Source of the DNA: Treponemataceae bacterium
GTDB lineage: Bacteria; Spirochaetota; Spirochaetia; Treponematales; Treponemataceae
DNA: 64,000 nt
Assembly (NCBI GenBank): GCA_024680915.1
Contig: JAILBN010000015.1
Coordinates: 1 to 64,000, forward strand
Direction: 5' to 3'
Each line of letters begins with the position of its first letter. The first letter of the stretch is position 1. The notes beneath the pieces were generated by a model. It saw only the letters and a program-made list of their open reading frames with translations, did no database searches and was not told the DNA's origin. The translations under genes were made by a program, and so were the position numbers. This document shows positions 42,837-52,142 of this stretch, one piece after another.

Positions 42837-43655
42837 ATGAATACTACGATAAAAAAAATAATATATTCAATATCTTTAATGATTTTTTTACTACTTACTT
42901 TCACAGGCTGTATGACAGTCGAGAAGAAAGAAAGTTCTGCATCGACAGAAGGAAAGACTACATCCTCACAATCCGCAAAAATAACGGATTGGTATAAAAA
43001 AAGCGACGGAGAGAAGACAGCATCTCCTGCATGGCTGGAAAATCTTGCTTTCGGTGATGGGAAATCATATCTGGCGTCAAAAAACAAGAGCGACAACTCA
43101 CAGCGCTTCATAGTGATAGCGGCAGGAGAGGCTTCTGATCTGGAAGAAGCGGAACTGGATGCGACAAATGATTTGAGCAGGGCCATGGCAACAGAAATGT
43201 ATCTGGTGCTGAGCATAGCCATGAAAGACTTTACCCAGGAGCAGAAAAAGCAGCTTTTCGAAGCCTGCATGAAAGTAGACGAACCGGTAAAAGCCACAAA
43301 AGAAGGACGCTTCTGGAGAAAGACAGAGACGACAAAGAATGGTAAGACCAGCGTAACATACGTGGACTATGAATTTTACAGTATCACACAGGAAGAATTC
43401 AAGCGACAAAGGGACGAATATCTGACCCAGATATTCCAAATGGAGATATTCGACAGACTCACCCTTTCCCAAATGATAACCCAGTACTCTAATTTCACTA
43501 CCGTCGTAGAGAAAACCTCAATCCAGGAACTTTCCCAGAGCAAGAGAAACGCTTGGAAAGCCACCATAGATGCTTGCAACATCGGGATTATCGAATGCTC
43601 TAAAAGCAGCGGGATAAATCCTGCAGTAAAGGCTCTGATTTCTGAATATCAATAA
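42837..43655 (+). CDS. LPP20-like lipoprotein
   Basis: A 272-residue protein with a lipoprotein signal peptide (hydrophobic stretch then TFTGC, acceptor Cys near residue 24) and a Ser/Lys-rich linker. The middle section, VIAAGEASDLEEAELDATNDLSRAM, resembles LPP20-type domains of outer-membrane lipoproteins in spirochaetes and Helicobacter. It is only five bases before ppk1, so the two are probably cotranscribed. Its role is unknown; an outer-membrane or periplasmic location is expected. Confidence 0.8.
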   Translation: MNTTIKKIIYSISLMIFLLLTFTGCMTVEKKESSASTEGKTTSSQSAKITDWYKKSDGEKTASPAWLENLAFGDGKSYLASKNKSDNSQRFIVIAAGEASDLEEAELDATNDLSRAMATEMYLVLSIAMKDFTQEQKKQLFEACMKVDEPVKATKEGRFWRKTETTKNGKTSVTYVDYEFYSITQEEFKRQRDEYLTQIFQMEIFDRLTLSQMITQYSNFTTVVEKTSIQELSQSKRNAWKATIDACNIGIIECSKSSGINPAVKALISEYQ

Positions 43656-43660
43656 GAGAC

Positions 43661-45739
43661 ATGGAAAACAAAAGCTGTTATAAAAACAGGGAATTATCTT
43701 GGCTTCAATTCAATGAGAGAGTCTTGAATGAAGCCGGAAATCCCCGTGTTCCTCTGGCCGAACGACTGGCATTTATTTCTATATATCAAAGCAATCTCGA
43801 TGAATTCTTCATGGTAAGGGTCGGAACCCTTATGGTTCAAATGAACTCAAAGGAAGAAATCAGAGAGAACAAGACATGGATGACAAGCCGGGAACAGGTA
43901 GAGGCTATTTTAAAAAGAACGAAAGAGCTGGAGACAAAGAAAACAGAGATATATACATCCCTGATGGAGCAGCTTCATGGACAGGGACTGAGCATAATAG
44001 ATTTCAACAAGCTCTCCAAAGAAGATGCCCTTCTCCTTGAAAAATACTTTGACACTCATATAGCGCCCTTTTTATCTCCTATAATCATCGGGAAACACCA
44101 GCCCTTCCCCTTCCTGGACAACAAGGAGCTTTACGCTATAGTGCTGCTGGAGAAAGAGGCCGGGAAAAACAAAATAGGCATAGTTCCCTGCACCAATACT
44201 GTTTTCAAAAGGCTGATAGGGGTGCCATCAAGACCGGGCGCCTTCATGCTGTGCGAGGAACTGATCCTTCATTTCGTTTCTAAACTGTTCGAGCACTATA
44301 ATATAGTGCAGAAATCTGTAATGAGGGTAACAAGAAACGCTGACATAGACGAGGGCGACGTATATGACGAGGATTTGGATTACCGAGATATAATGGAGCA
44401 CCTGATAAAGCAGAGGAAACGTCTCAGTCCTGTCCGGCTTGAGCTTTCAAGGGATATAAACGATAAAACCCAAGAAAAAATAGCTTTATGTCTCGGCATT
44501 GAGAAGAATCATATAATAAGGGTAAACACCCCCCTTGATTTTTCTTTTTCCCGCCTTCTGAAAAACTATCTGGCGGATAAAACAGAGCTTTTCTACAAGT
44601 CCTACAGTCCCCGCCTTGCAGCAGGAATAAATGTGAAAGAAAGCCTTATAGACCAGATAGAACAAAGAGACATCCTGCTTTCATATCCCTTTGAGAGCAT
44701 GAAGCCTTTTATGAGGCTCCTTCACGATGCCGCCGACGATGACAGCGTGGTATCAATAAAAATAACACTATACCGGGTAGCGGACAGGAGCAAAATAATA
44801 GAGCTTCTCTCGGAGGCGGCGGAAAACGGCAAGGAGGTCATCGTCCTGGTGGAGCTCAGGGCCCGCTTCGACGAGGCCAACAACATAGAGATGTCGAAAA
44901 GGCTTGAGGAAGCCGGCTGCACGATAATCTACGGGCTGGGAAACTACAAGGTTCACTCAAAGCTCTGCCTTATAACAAGGAACACTGAAAAAGGAATCTC
45001 ATACATAACTCAGATCGGAACAGGGAATTATAACGAAGAGACTTCCCGGCTTTACACAGATTTTTCTCTTCTGACAGCCAACCAGGAGATAGGAGCAGAA
45101 GTCTCCTCCATCTTCAGATCTCTAATGATAGGTGAGACAGTAGACCATACGGAGAATCTTCTTGTCGCCCCGAAAGAGCTTCAGAATGGTATTCTAAGTC
45201 TTATGGACAAGGAGATAGAAAAAAGCTCGAGGGGAAAGCAAGGTTATATCGGAATCAAAATAAATTCTCTTACAGACAGGATACTCATAGAAAAACTGGT
45301 AGAAGCCTCCAGGGCAGGAGTAAAAATAGAGCTCATAGTACGTGGTATATGCTGCCTTATACCGGGAATCCCCGGACAAACTGACAACATAAAGGTCATC
45401 AGCATTGTGGGCCGTTACCTGGAACATTCCCGGATATATCGGTTCGGCAAAGGAAAGGACGAAAAAATATATATTGCCTCCGCAGATTTCATGACGAGGA
45501 ACACCACAAGAAGAGTAGAAGTGGCCTGTCCTGTATTTGATAAAAAGGCAAAAGAAAAGCTGCGGCATGTATTCGATATGCTTATGGCCGACACTGAAAA
45601 CGGAACGGAGCAGACCTCCGGAGGTCTTTACAAGGAACGTTCACCTGAAAAAGGTCAGGACAGACTCAACTCTCAGGAGCTGCTTTTTGAAGAAGCCTAC
45701 AAAGCAGAAGAAAAAAACAGCGCAAGCAAGGGACAATAA
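43661..45739 (+). CDS. ppk1: Polyphosphate kinase 1
   Basis: This 692-residue enzyme builds polyphosphate from ATP. The four PPK1 domains are visible: the N-terminal helical domain (NRELSWLQFNERVL), the head domain (GKHQPFPFLDN), and two phospholipase-D-like domains with YKVHSKLCLITR, which holds the phosphorylated His, and ASADFMTRNTTRRVEVACPVF. The final 50 residues are a charged tail. PPK can also make ATP from polyphosphate. It is followed after four bases by an ATP-grasp gene. Polyphosphate binds metals, which fits the metal-rich surroundings, although no operator is seen here. Confidence 0.96.
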   Translation: MENKSCYKNRELSWLQFNERVLNEAGNPRVPLAERLAFISIYQSNLDEFFMVRVGTLMVQMNSKEEIRENKTWMTSREQVEAILKRTKELETKKTEIYTSLMEQLHGQGLSIIDFNKLSKEDALLLEKYFDTHIAPFLSPIIIGKHQPFPFLDNKELYAIVLLEKEAGKNKIGIVPCTNTVFKRLIGVPSRPGAFMLCEELILHFVSKLFEHYNIVQKSVMRVTRNADIDEGDVYDEDLDYRDIMEHLIKQRKRLSPVRLELSRDINDKTQEKIALCLGIEKNHIIRVNTPLDFSFSRLLKNYLADKTELFYKSYSPRLAAGINVKESLIDQIEQRDILLSYPFESMKPFMRLLHDAADDDSVVSIKITLYRVADRSKIIELLSEAAENGKEVIVLVELRARFDEANNIEMSKRLEEAGCTIIYGLGNYKVHSKLCLITRNTEKGISYITQIGTGNYNEETSRLYTDFSLLTANQEIGAEVSSIFRSLMIGETVDHTENLLVAPKELQNGILSLMDKEIEKSSRGKQGYIGIKINSLTDRILIEKLVEASRAGVKIELIVRGICCLIPGIPGQTDNIKVISIVGRYLEHSRIYRFGKGKDEKIYIASADFMTRNTTRRVEVACPVFDKKAKEKLRHVFDMLMADTENGTEQTSGGLYKERSPEKGQDRLNSQELLFEEAYKAEEKNSASKGQ

Positions 45740-45743
45740 TACA

Positions 45744-47174
45744 GTGAGAATCGCCGTATTCTGTATAAACCCTTCTCTTTTCAACAGAGAATCTTTTTTT
45801 ATCGCAAACATCCCCTCCTGGACTTCACAATGGAAGGCTGTTGCAGAAAAACATCCAGAGCTGGACATATATATAATAAGCACCCTTCCCGGCTTGTTTT
45901 TGTATGACGGACAGGAAAAAGAAGATTACGGAGCGAATCTCCATGTGAAGATAATTGAGGAAGCGTCTCCTGCGAAAGCTGCAGAGGTCATTGAGGCCAT
46001 CTCCCCTGATATAGCCCTACCTGCCTCCTCCTGGACCTTCTCCCTTGACTGGATGCCCTTGAACGATTCCCTGACTGCGGATATCCTCAGAAAAAAAGGG
46101 ATAAGGACCGTAAGCAACACCAAGGATTTTTCTCTGGCTTGCTTTGACAAGCACAGAACCCATATTCTTCTTGAAAAACTGGGATTCAGGACACCTGATT
46201 ATATCTACGTAAACCACGAGCTCTACAAGGCAGACTTGAAAAAGTGCGATGCCTCTGTCAATGTCTACCGAGAATACATACTTTCAAAAATCTCTGAGAT
46301 GACATTTCCTGTCATAATAAAGCCTGTAACAGGGCTGAGCTCCCAGGGGCTAAGGGTCGTAAAAAGCCTGGAAGAAGCCCGCAGCTTCCTTGATTCAAGA
46401 AGGAATGGCTCTGACAGGATTATAGAAGAATATATGGAAGGAATTCAGGCAGGTTTGGAAATCCACGGAGGATACGGGAGCTACCAGCTTTTTCCACCCA
46501 TGATATTCTCCGTGACTAATTTTGGAATCACAAGCCCCAGACAAAGCATTAAGGCAGGTCCATTGAGCAGCAGTAAATACAGACTTGATAATTTATATAG
46601 TGAAATGACAAGGCTTGCAGAAAGCCTGAATTTCATGGGCTGCATACAGGTGGATCTGGTTTTTACTGGGGAGGAATGGTATATCATCGAAATAAACAGC
46701 CGTCTGTCTGGAATGACCAGTGCTTATGCGGCTGCCTTCGGCACTACGGTCCCGGAAATGCTTTTACGGGACTCTGGAATCCCTATGAACAAAGAGGCTG
46801 ACAGCAGGAATACTCTTATGGACGCCAAGCTGGATCTCAAGCCCTACGGAAAAATGAAGCCTGTGATAAGCATCAAATTTCCTGTAAAAGACAGTAGGAC
46901 CTTCAAAAATGTAAAGGAGCTTCTCTACGGCGGAGAAAAGAAAGCAGCTGCCCAGGACAGAGATGAAGTGAAAAAGCATATCAGCGGCATTACATGCTTT
47001 TATGATGAAGAGGCAGAACAGGAGAGGGAGAAAGGCTACTGCGAGATTATTCTGACCGCAAGGAAAAAAACGGAGGAACTGGTTACCGTCATAAAAGAGC
47101 TAGAGTCTTTGTCAGGAAACTTTTCCGACCATATTTTCCTCAGGGAGGCAGAGAACCTTCTGGCACTTCTTTAG
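45744..47174 (+). CDS. ATP-grasp family ligase, substrate unknown
   Basis: A 476-residue ATP-grasp enzyme starting at GTG (45744) just after ppk1; the track's earlier start lies inside ppk1. Residues 1-125 form an N-terminal Rossmann-like domain (IAVFCINPSLFNR); the ATP-grasp fold has FPVIIKPVTGLSSQGLRVV, a RIIEEYMEGIQAG strand and the magnesium site DLVFTGEEWYIIEINSRLSG. This resembles D-Ala-D-Ala ligase and carbamoyl-phosphate-synthase-type carboxylate ligases that join an acid to an amine. The last 80 residues form an additional domain. The acceptor cannot be told from sequence. Confidence 0.85.
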   Translation: MRIAVFCINPSLFNRESFFIANIPSWTSQWKAVAEKHPELDIYIISTLPGLFLYDGQEKEDYGANLHVKIIEEASPAKAAEVIEAISPDIALPASSWTFSLDWMPLNDSLTADILRKKGIRTVSNTKDFSLACFDKHRTHILLEKLGFRTPDYIYVNHELYKADLKKCDASVNVYREYILSKISEMTFPVIIKPVTGLSSQGLRVVKSLEEARSFLDSRRNGSDRIIEEYMEGIQAGLEIHGGYGSYQLFPPMIFSVTNFGITSPRQSIKAGPLSSSKYRLDNLYSEMTRLAESLNFMGCIQVDLVFTGEEWYIIEINSRLSGMTSAYAAAFGTTVPEMLLRDSGIPMNKEADSRNTLMDAKLDLKPYGKMKPVISIKFPVKDSRTFKNVKELLYGGEKKAAAQDRDEVKKHISGITCFYDEEAEQEREKGYCEIILTARKKTEELVTVIKELESLSGNFSDHIFLREAENLLALL

Positions 47175-47244
47175 ATCTGCCGATACAGGCTCGTATAATA
47201 CGATAGATTTGTCATAAATGACGATATGTGAGATAATATAGAAT

Positions 47245-48693
47245 ATGAAGATTCGAGCAAAAATAATCAGCATTATTATAATCCTGCTGCTTTTCATAAT
47301 AGTATTTTCCTTACATCTTGATATTTGGGGAACATCCTCTTCCATAGAAGAAAGCATAGCCCACATAATAGAGACTCACCGTATTCCATATTGCAGCATT
47401 GCTATATCCAGAAAAGGCGAAACAGAATATATCAGCGACACTTTATCAGGAGAGGAGCTTACACCTACAGCTCTTTTTCTGTCTAATACCATAACAGAAA
47501 TAATGACAGGACTCTCCCTATATCTTCTCATAGACGAAAAAAAGCTTTCTCTTGATGATAAAATCACAGATTTTTACCCATGGCTCACCTTCAATTTCGA
47601 AGGCAAGCCTACAGAAATCACTGTAAGGCAGCTTGCCTCCCATTCAAGCGGAATTCCACTGTTCGCGCAGGACTCACTTTATGGTGAGGATTACGAAGGA
47701 ATGCTTAGAGCCTCCATGAGAAGCATATCTGGATTAAACCTCCGTTTTCTTCCGGGAAGCGATTATAGAAAGACTATGTCCGACTACGCTATCCTCGCTT
47801 TCATCATCGAGAAGGTCACAGGGATGGCATGGTGCGACTATGTCACTGATAACATAATATTCCCTTTAGGACTTGAAAATACCTGCATAAAAAGTGAAGA
47901 TATCCCGCAAGACTCAAAATTGATAAGCGGCTCCCGGACATTGGCAGGAATCATTATGAATTACAATCTGCCGATGAACAGCGCAAACCTGACGGTAAGA
48001 GGGGTCAGGACATGCACAAAAGATATAATCAGTCTCATGAGCTTTCTTTCAGGCCAGACAACAGCCTCAGAGAAATTGATGAAAGCAGGAGAGCAGCTCC
48101 TTATAAAAGAAAACTGCGCCTTTTCTCCTGAGAAAACAGGCAAGGACGCTTTTTTCGGCGGGCTTGCCTTCGCCCAGGACGATAAGCTTTTCTACAGCCA
48201 TGATGAGATGGAAGAATTCAGCACGAGTATTTGGTGCAATACTGAAAAAAAAGAAAGTATAGCCGTCCAGTGCAGCGGGATGAGAGCTCCTTCTGCAAAA
48301 ATCCTTGAAAACTGCAGGAAAAAGCTCGAAGAGAAGGACGATTTTCTCTTGAGCTTTATCTCAACAGAAACCTTCGACATAATCTACTCTTTTCTTATCC
48401 TGATACTTCTCTACATACTTTTTCTCAATATAGCAGCCATAAAACAGAAAAAAAAGAAAAACTACTCTCCAGCCAGAGTCTTTCTGTCCATTGTATCTGT
48501 TATTATATATATGATAGGCTTTGTTTTATTTCCTCTCTATTTTGATATTTCATACAAGATTCTTTACTATAAGTCAGTTTTAGCCATCATAATCTTTATC
48601 GCTCTCAGCCAAGTCCTGGGCTTTATTGCGATTTACAGGATAATAACACACAAAAAAGCCAAGGAAAGGCAAAATATCAGCAGATTCTGGTGA
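47245..48693 (+). CDS. Serine-hydrolase (beta-lactamase class C-like) homologue with C-terminal membrane domain, active site lost
   Basis: A 482-residue protein: one N-terminal anchor (about 7-27), a beta-lactamase/penicillin-binding fold (about 35-360) and a C-terminal membrane part with three or four helices (about 370-470). The fold is clear from LASHSSGIPLF and AILAFIIEKVTGMAW, but the catalytic SxxK aligns with SNTI and the YxN motif with MSD, so it is probably a non-catalytic or altered form. It might bind peptidoglycan peptides. No close neighbours share its direction after it. Confidence 0.75.
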   Translation: MKIRAKIISIIIILLLFIIVFSLHLDIWGTSSSIEESIAHIIETHRIPYCSIAISRKGETEYISDTLSGEELTPTALFLSNTITEIMTGLSLYLLIDEKKLSLDDKITDFYPWLTFNFEGKPTEITVRQLASHSSGIPLFAQDSLYGEDYEGMLRASMRSISGLNLRFLPGSDYRKTMSDYAILAFIIEKVTGMAWCDYVTDNIIFPLGLENTCIKSEDIPQDSKLISGSRTLAGIIMNYNLPMNSANLTVRGVRTCTKDIISLMSFLSGQTTASEKLMKAGEQLLIKENCAFSPEKTGKDAFFGGLAFAQDDKLFYSHDEMEEFSTSIWCNTEKKESIAVQCSGMRAPSAKILENCRKKLEEKDDFLLSFISTETFDIIYSFLILILLYILFLNIAAIKQKKKKNYSPARVFLSIVSVIIYMIGFVLFPLYFDISYKILYYKSVLAIIIFIALSQVLGFIAIYRIITHKKAKERQNISRFW

Positions 48694-48732
48694 TATAAGT
48701 TTTTGAGAAGAAAGCTTTCTTAATCAGGCCTA

Positions 48733-49566
48733 TCAGAATTTACCACTGCTATGGGAATAGCCTCCAGAGTTTACGGAAGTTCCTCCAGATTTCGAAGAAG
48801 ACTCTATAATACGTACTGACTGGGTCGTTTTTATGTAATCATCGATTTTCTCGCTATAGTCAATTCCATTACTTGAAATGAACTTCTCCGCAGAAGCAGC
48901 CGGTCTCACGCTTTTCATCTGAAGCTTGAAATACCAGCAGACAATAAAGGCAAGAACCAAACCTATAAGAAAGGATACAATCAATATTCCAGGAATCCCG
49001 ATCAACTCACGCAAGGACTCAGAGGTAGACCCGACATCCACAGGGTCCCCTTTCTCTGCCCAGATAAGCTCACGCTCAACCTCATCCACATAAAGGGAGA
49101 AGCCTCCGAACCAGTCGTTCTCGCCAAAATCATCCAGGAAGGCCTCTTCAAGTTTGTCTTTACCATAATCAGTGAATGAATAATGGGCCCTCGATCCATA
49201 AGCACAAATATCATACTCCCGCTCATTCATGTCCATCAGGAGCAGGATTCCGTTCTTCTCTTCTCCAAGACCAAGACTCAGGACCTCATAGATATACTCA
49301 GCTATGGTCTGTATATCATAACCTTCTGCTTCTACAAAGCTTTTGTCAGGAATGGTCATTATATAAATGCCCATACCGTACTGATTCACCAGAGAAGAGA
49401 TTTTCATCTCAAGGTTATCAAGTTCGGACACAGAAAGCAAGTTGGCATAATCCATAACCGTGTCAGTACCATCGAAAGCTTCCCTGTCATCTGTATTTTC
49501 AGCAAAGGCCGGAAAAACAAACATGAATAAAAGCAATATAAAAATAAAACGATTCAAATTCCTCAT
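48733..49566 (-). CDS. TPM-domain membrane protein (YdjH/YgcG-like)
   Basis: A 277-residue protein: signal peptide (cleavage near AFA-EN), a TPM domain (about 30-175; VMDYANLLSVSELDNLEMKI and KNGILLLMDMNERE), one membrane helix (about 190-215), and a Ser/Gly-rich tail ending in SHSSGKF. I start at the ATG 49566 after AGGTGG. It is the last gene of a leftward three-gene operon with a zinc-ribbon membrane protein and an SPFH protein, the order found with B. subtilis ydjGHI. TPM domains act in photosystem repair in plants; in bacteria their role is linked to membrane stress. Confidence 0.85.
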   Translation of the reverse strand: MRNLNRFIFILLLFMFVFPAFAENTDDREAFDGTDTVMDYANLLSVSELDNLEMKISSLVNQYGMGIYIMTIPDKSFVEAEGYDIQTIAEYIYEVLSLGLGEEKNGILLLMDMNEREYDICAYGSRAHYSFTDYGKDKLEEAFLDDFGENDWFGGFSLYVDEVERELIWAEKGDPVDVGSTSESLRELIGIPGILIVSFLIGLVLAFIVCWYFKLQMKSVRPAASAEKFISSNGIDYSEKIDDYIKTTQSVRIIESSSKSGGTSVNSGGYSHSSGKF

Positions 49567-49581
49567 TTGTCCTACCACCTT

Positions 49582-50643
49582 TTAAAGGAAAAACATTACA
49601 GCCGTAGATACAGCCGTCACAGTTATAGTGATGATACTGAAAAGGCGCCAGTATTTACCTTTGTCAATGGGAAGGTCACCTACGAATTTACCAGTCTGAC
49701 CATTCATGGCAAAGAGGAAGTTCTTGTCTTTCCATTTCGTGCTAAGGAGCCATACAGGTATAAAAGCATACTTGCAGCCGGTCTTGGTGAAGTTTATCTG
49801 CTTGGAGGCCACTGTAAGCGTGTCATAAACATTTATATCTTTCTCCATCATATTGATAACAGTCGGCTCAATCCTGTTCTGCACACGATCAAGACAGGCA
49901 TCTTCCTCCACATCAAAGGATTCCGCGAGGAATCCTGGAAGATAGGATGAAGAATACTCTTTAAGCTCATCAAAGTCGAAGGGCTCAATGGAGTCCATCT
50001 GAGCATCATCCATTTTTTCGGATGCGTCCTCTGGAATACGGGTAAAGGAGACCGCTCCTTTTCTCTTCAAACGATAATGCTTTGTCGTAGTTATTTCTTT
50101 CTTCCCTGTGGTTCTTACAGTCGATGACGAAGCATCGAAAGTAACATCAGCATCAACTTTTCCATCGAAAAGCCAGAAAGGAACGTACACACCCTTTATC
50201 TCATCGATGTGGTTCTCATCGGAGAAAGCTGTGGGCAGGAACCTCTTACCCTTGTAATGGTCCTTCAAGGCTTGTTTAGCCGCATTTTTGTCCAGTCTGA
50301 AAGGCAGGACATAATCCGGCATTCTTTTTTCCTTAAACTGACAGGGAATGACAGTGGGATTTCCACAGTAAGGACAGCTGGTCGCAACTGTAGTACTGTC
50401 GCAAAACAGCTGGGCACCACAGGAAGGACAATTAAAGGCCTTCATTCCGGAATCTACGACATCTGCCGGCTGGGGCTCAGGCTCCTGTTTGGCCTGTTCC
50501 TCTACCTTTTTCCCATAAATCTCATCCATCTGTTCCACAGTATAGGAGCTGCCGCAAAAATCACAGACCAACTGACCTGTTTTCTCTGAAAAATGAACAG
50601 GTCCCGTACATGCAGGACATTTATAATTTGTAACTGAAGCCAT
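49582..50643 (-). CDS. Zinc-ribbon membrane protein (YdjG-like)
   Basis: A 353-residue protein. The N-terminus has two zinc ribbons, YKCPACTGPVHF...VCDFCGSSY (about 6-33) and FNCPSCGAQLF...SCPYCGNPT (about 70-95). A beta-rich middle part follows, and a single membrane helix ends the protein (about 332-353). It matches the YdjG family, where the zinc ribbons face the cytoplasm. It lies between the SPFH and TPM genes with gaps of about 15 bases, so the three form one transcript. Confidence 0.85.
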   Translation of the reverse strand: MASVTNYKCPACTGPVHFSEKTGQLVCDFCGSSYTVEQMDEIYGKKVEEQAKQEPEPQPADVVDSGMKAFNCPSCGAQLFCDSTTVATSCPYCGNPTVIPCQFKEKRMPDYVLPFRLDKNAAKQALKDHYKGKRFLPTAFSDENHIDEIKGVYVPFWLFDGKVDADVTFDASSSTVRTTGKKEITTTKHYRLKRKGAVSFTRIPEDASEKMDDAQMDSIEPFDFDELKEYSSSYLPGFLAESFDVEEDACLDRVQNRIEPTVINMMEKDINVYDTLTVASKQINFTKTGCKYAFIPVWLLSTKWKDKNFLFAMNGQTGKFVGDLPIDKGKYWRLFSIITITVTAVSTAVMFFL

Positions 50644-50659
50644 ATCTCTTTACCTGCAC

Positions 50660-51988
50660 CTAAGAAACTATATCGCCGTCGTCAAAAGGATCGCCACATT
50701 CCGGGCAGAATTTAGGAGCTTTTGTTCCTGCAGGAGGCTCCCAACCACATTTGTCACATCGGTATTGAGGTACACCGGCAGGCTTTTTTTTACCACATTC
50801 AGTACAGAATTTACCTTTATTCTTTGCTCCGCAGCTGCAGGTCCAGAAATTTTCCTCAGGCTTTTTACTTCCGCATTCAGGACAGAATTTACCGCTTACC
50901 ACAGCTCCGCAAGAACATTTCCAACTGCCGTCAGGTGCTTGAGAAGGATTGCTTGCTTGCTGGGAAGCATTTGAATTTTGCTGCATACCCATATGATACA
51001 GATTCTGAGCATTTACGCCACCAGCCTGCCCGGCCATACCCATTCCCATGAAAGCCATAGCAGCCCCATTGGTATTAGAGGCCGCAGCCTGCATTGCAGA
51101 AGCCTGAGCTCCCACAAGGTGAGCCGCAGCGCGGGTAGGATCCATGAAAGCTGTATTCCTCTGAAGCTCCTTGAGCATTTTCTCGTCCTCTTCTGTCGCA
51201 GAAACGGATGAGACACCGATGTTCTGGATCTCTATACCACGATAATCACGCCATTTAGCGGAAAGCTCCTTTTTAAGTACATCTGCCAGTTCCGTTGTAT
51301 GTCCGGGCAGGGCTGAATACCTGATTCCCAATTCGGAAATACGGGCAAAGGCTGGCTGCAGGGCTGTAAGGAGCTCTGTCTTCAGCTGACCATCGAAGAT
51401 ATCCCGGGTGTAGTCCTCCGAAACATTTCCGCATACATTGGTATAGAAAAGAATAGGATTCGTCACCTTATAGCTGTACTCGCCGAAACATCGCAAGGAA
51501 ACATCTATATCTATACCGGCTCTTTGATCGACCACACGGAAGGGCACTGGAGTAGGCGTACCATATTTGTTACCGACAAGCTCCTTTGTGTTGAAATAAT
51601 ATACCCGCTGGTCCTTGGGGGCTTCACCACCAAAGGTAAAACGCTTTCCTATGGTTTTGAAAATATCGACTATGCCTCCGCCCAGAGTGCCAGAAAAAAT
51701 CGAGGGTTCCGTAGAAGCATCATAGGTATACTCACCTGGCTCGGCACAAATATCCACCACCTTTCCCTGCTCGACGATGATCATACATTGTCCATCTGCC
51801 ACCGCAATGACAGACCCCTGAGATATGATATTGTCATCACCTTTCTTATTACTAGAACGGCCCGAAACCTTTTTTTGACCTTTCGTGACTATTACATCAG
51901 TGGGGATAGCCTCACAATAGAAAAATTCTTTCCACTGATCGGCAAGAACGCCTCCAGCAGCTCCGAAAGCAGCTTTTATAAGACCCAT
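50660..51988 (-). CDS. SPFH-domain protein with C-terminal zinc ribbons (YdjI-like)
   Basis: A 442-residue protein. An SPFH/flotillin-type domain (about 20-280) begins with VLADQWKEFFYCEAIPTDV, followed by an Ala/Met/Gln-rich linker and three zinc ribbons in the last 85 residues (CSCGAVVSGKFCPECG, CSCGAKNKGKFCTECG, CDKCGWEP...CPECG). YdjI of B. subtilis has this layout and recruits PspA to the membrane under antimicrobial stress. I start at 51988, seven bases after GGAGG. It is first in the operon. A PspA (YdjF) gene is not seen next to it. Confidence 0.88.
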   Translation of the reverse strand: MGLIKAAFGAAGGVLADQWKEFFYCEAIPTDVIVTKGQKKVSGRSSNKKGDDNIISQGSVIAVADGQCMIIVEQGKVVDICAEPGEYTYDASTEPSIFSGTLGGGIVDIFKTIGKRFTFGGEAPKDQRVYYFNTKELVGNKYGTPTPVPFRVVDQRAGIDIDVSLRCFGEYSYKVTNPILFYTNVCGNVSEDYTRDIFDGQLKTELLTALQPAFARISELGIRYSALPGHTTELADVLKKELSAKWRDYRGIEIQNIGVSSVSATEEDEKMLKELQRNTAFMDPTRAAAHLVGAQASAMQAAASNTNGAAMAFMGMGMAGQAGGVNAQNLYHMGMQQNSNASQQASNPSQAPDGSWKCSCGAVVSGKFCPECGSKKPEENFWTCSCGAKNKGKFCTECGKKKPAGVPQYRCDKCGWEPPAGTKAPKFCPECGDPFDDGDIVS

Positions 51989-52142
51989 GTATATTCCTCC
52001 GTATTTATAATGAGTAAACAATTATTTTCAGTATCAATGAATAATCCTTAACTGAACTATACTATTCTAGCACAGAAATGACGATTTTAACGAAAAATAT
52101 AAGTAAAAACACAAGAATAAGGAAAAACTTTAATTCTCTTTA

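Noticed and set aside
45537-45743. Upstream extension of the ATP-grasp gene as given by the ORF track
   Set aside because: It overlaps the ppk1 coding end by about 200 bases; the GTG at 45744 starts at the family N-terminus.
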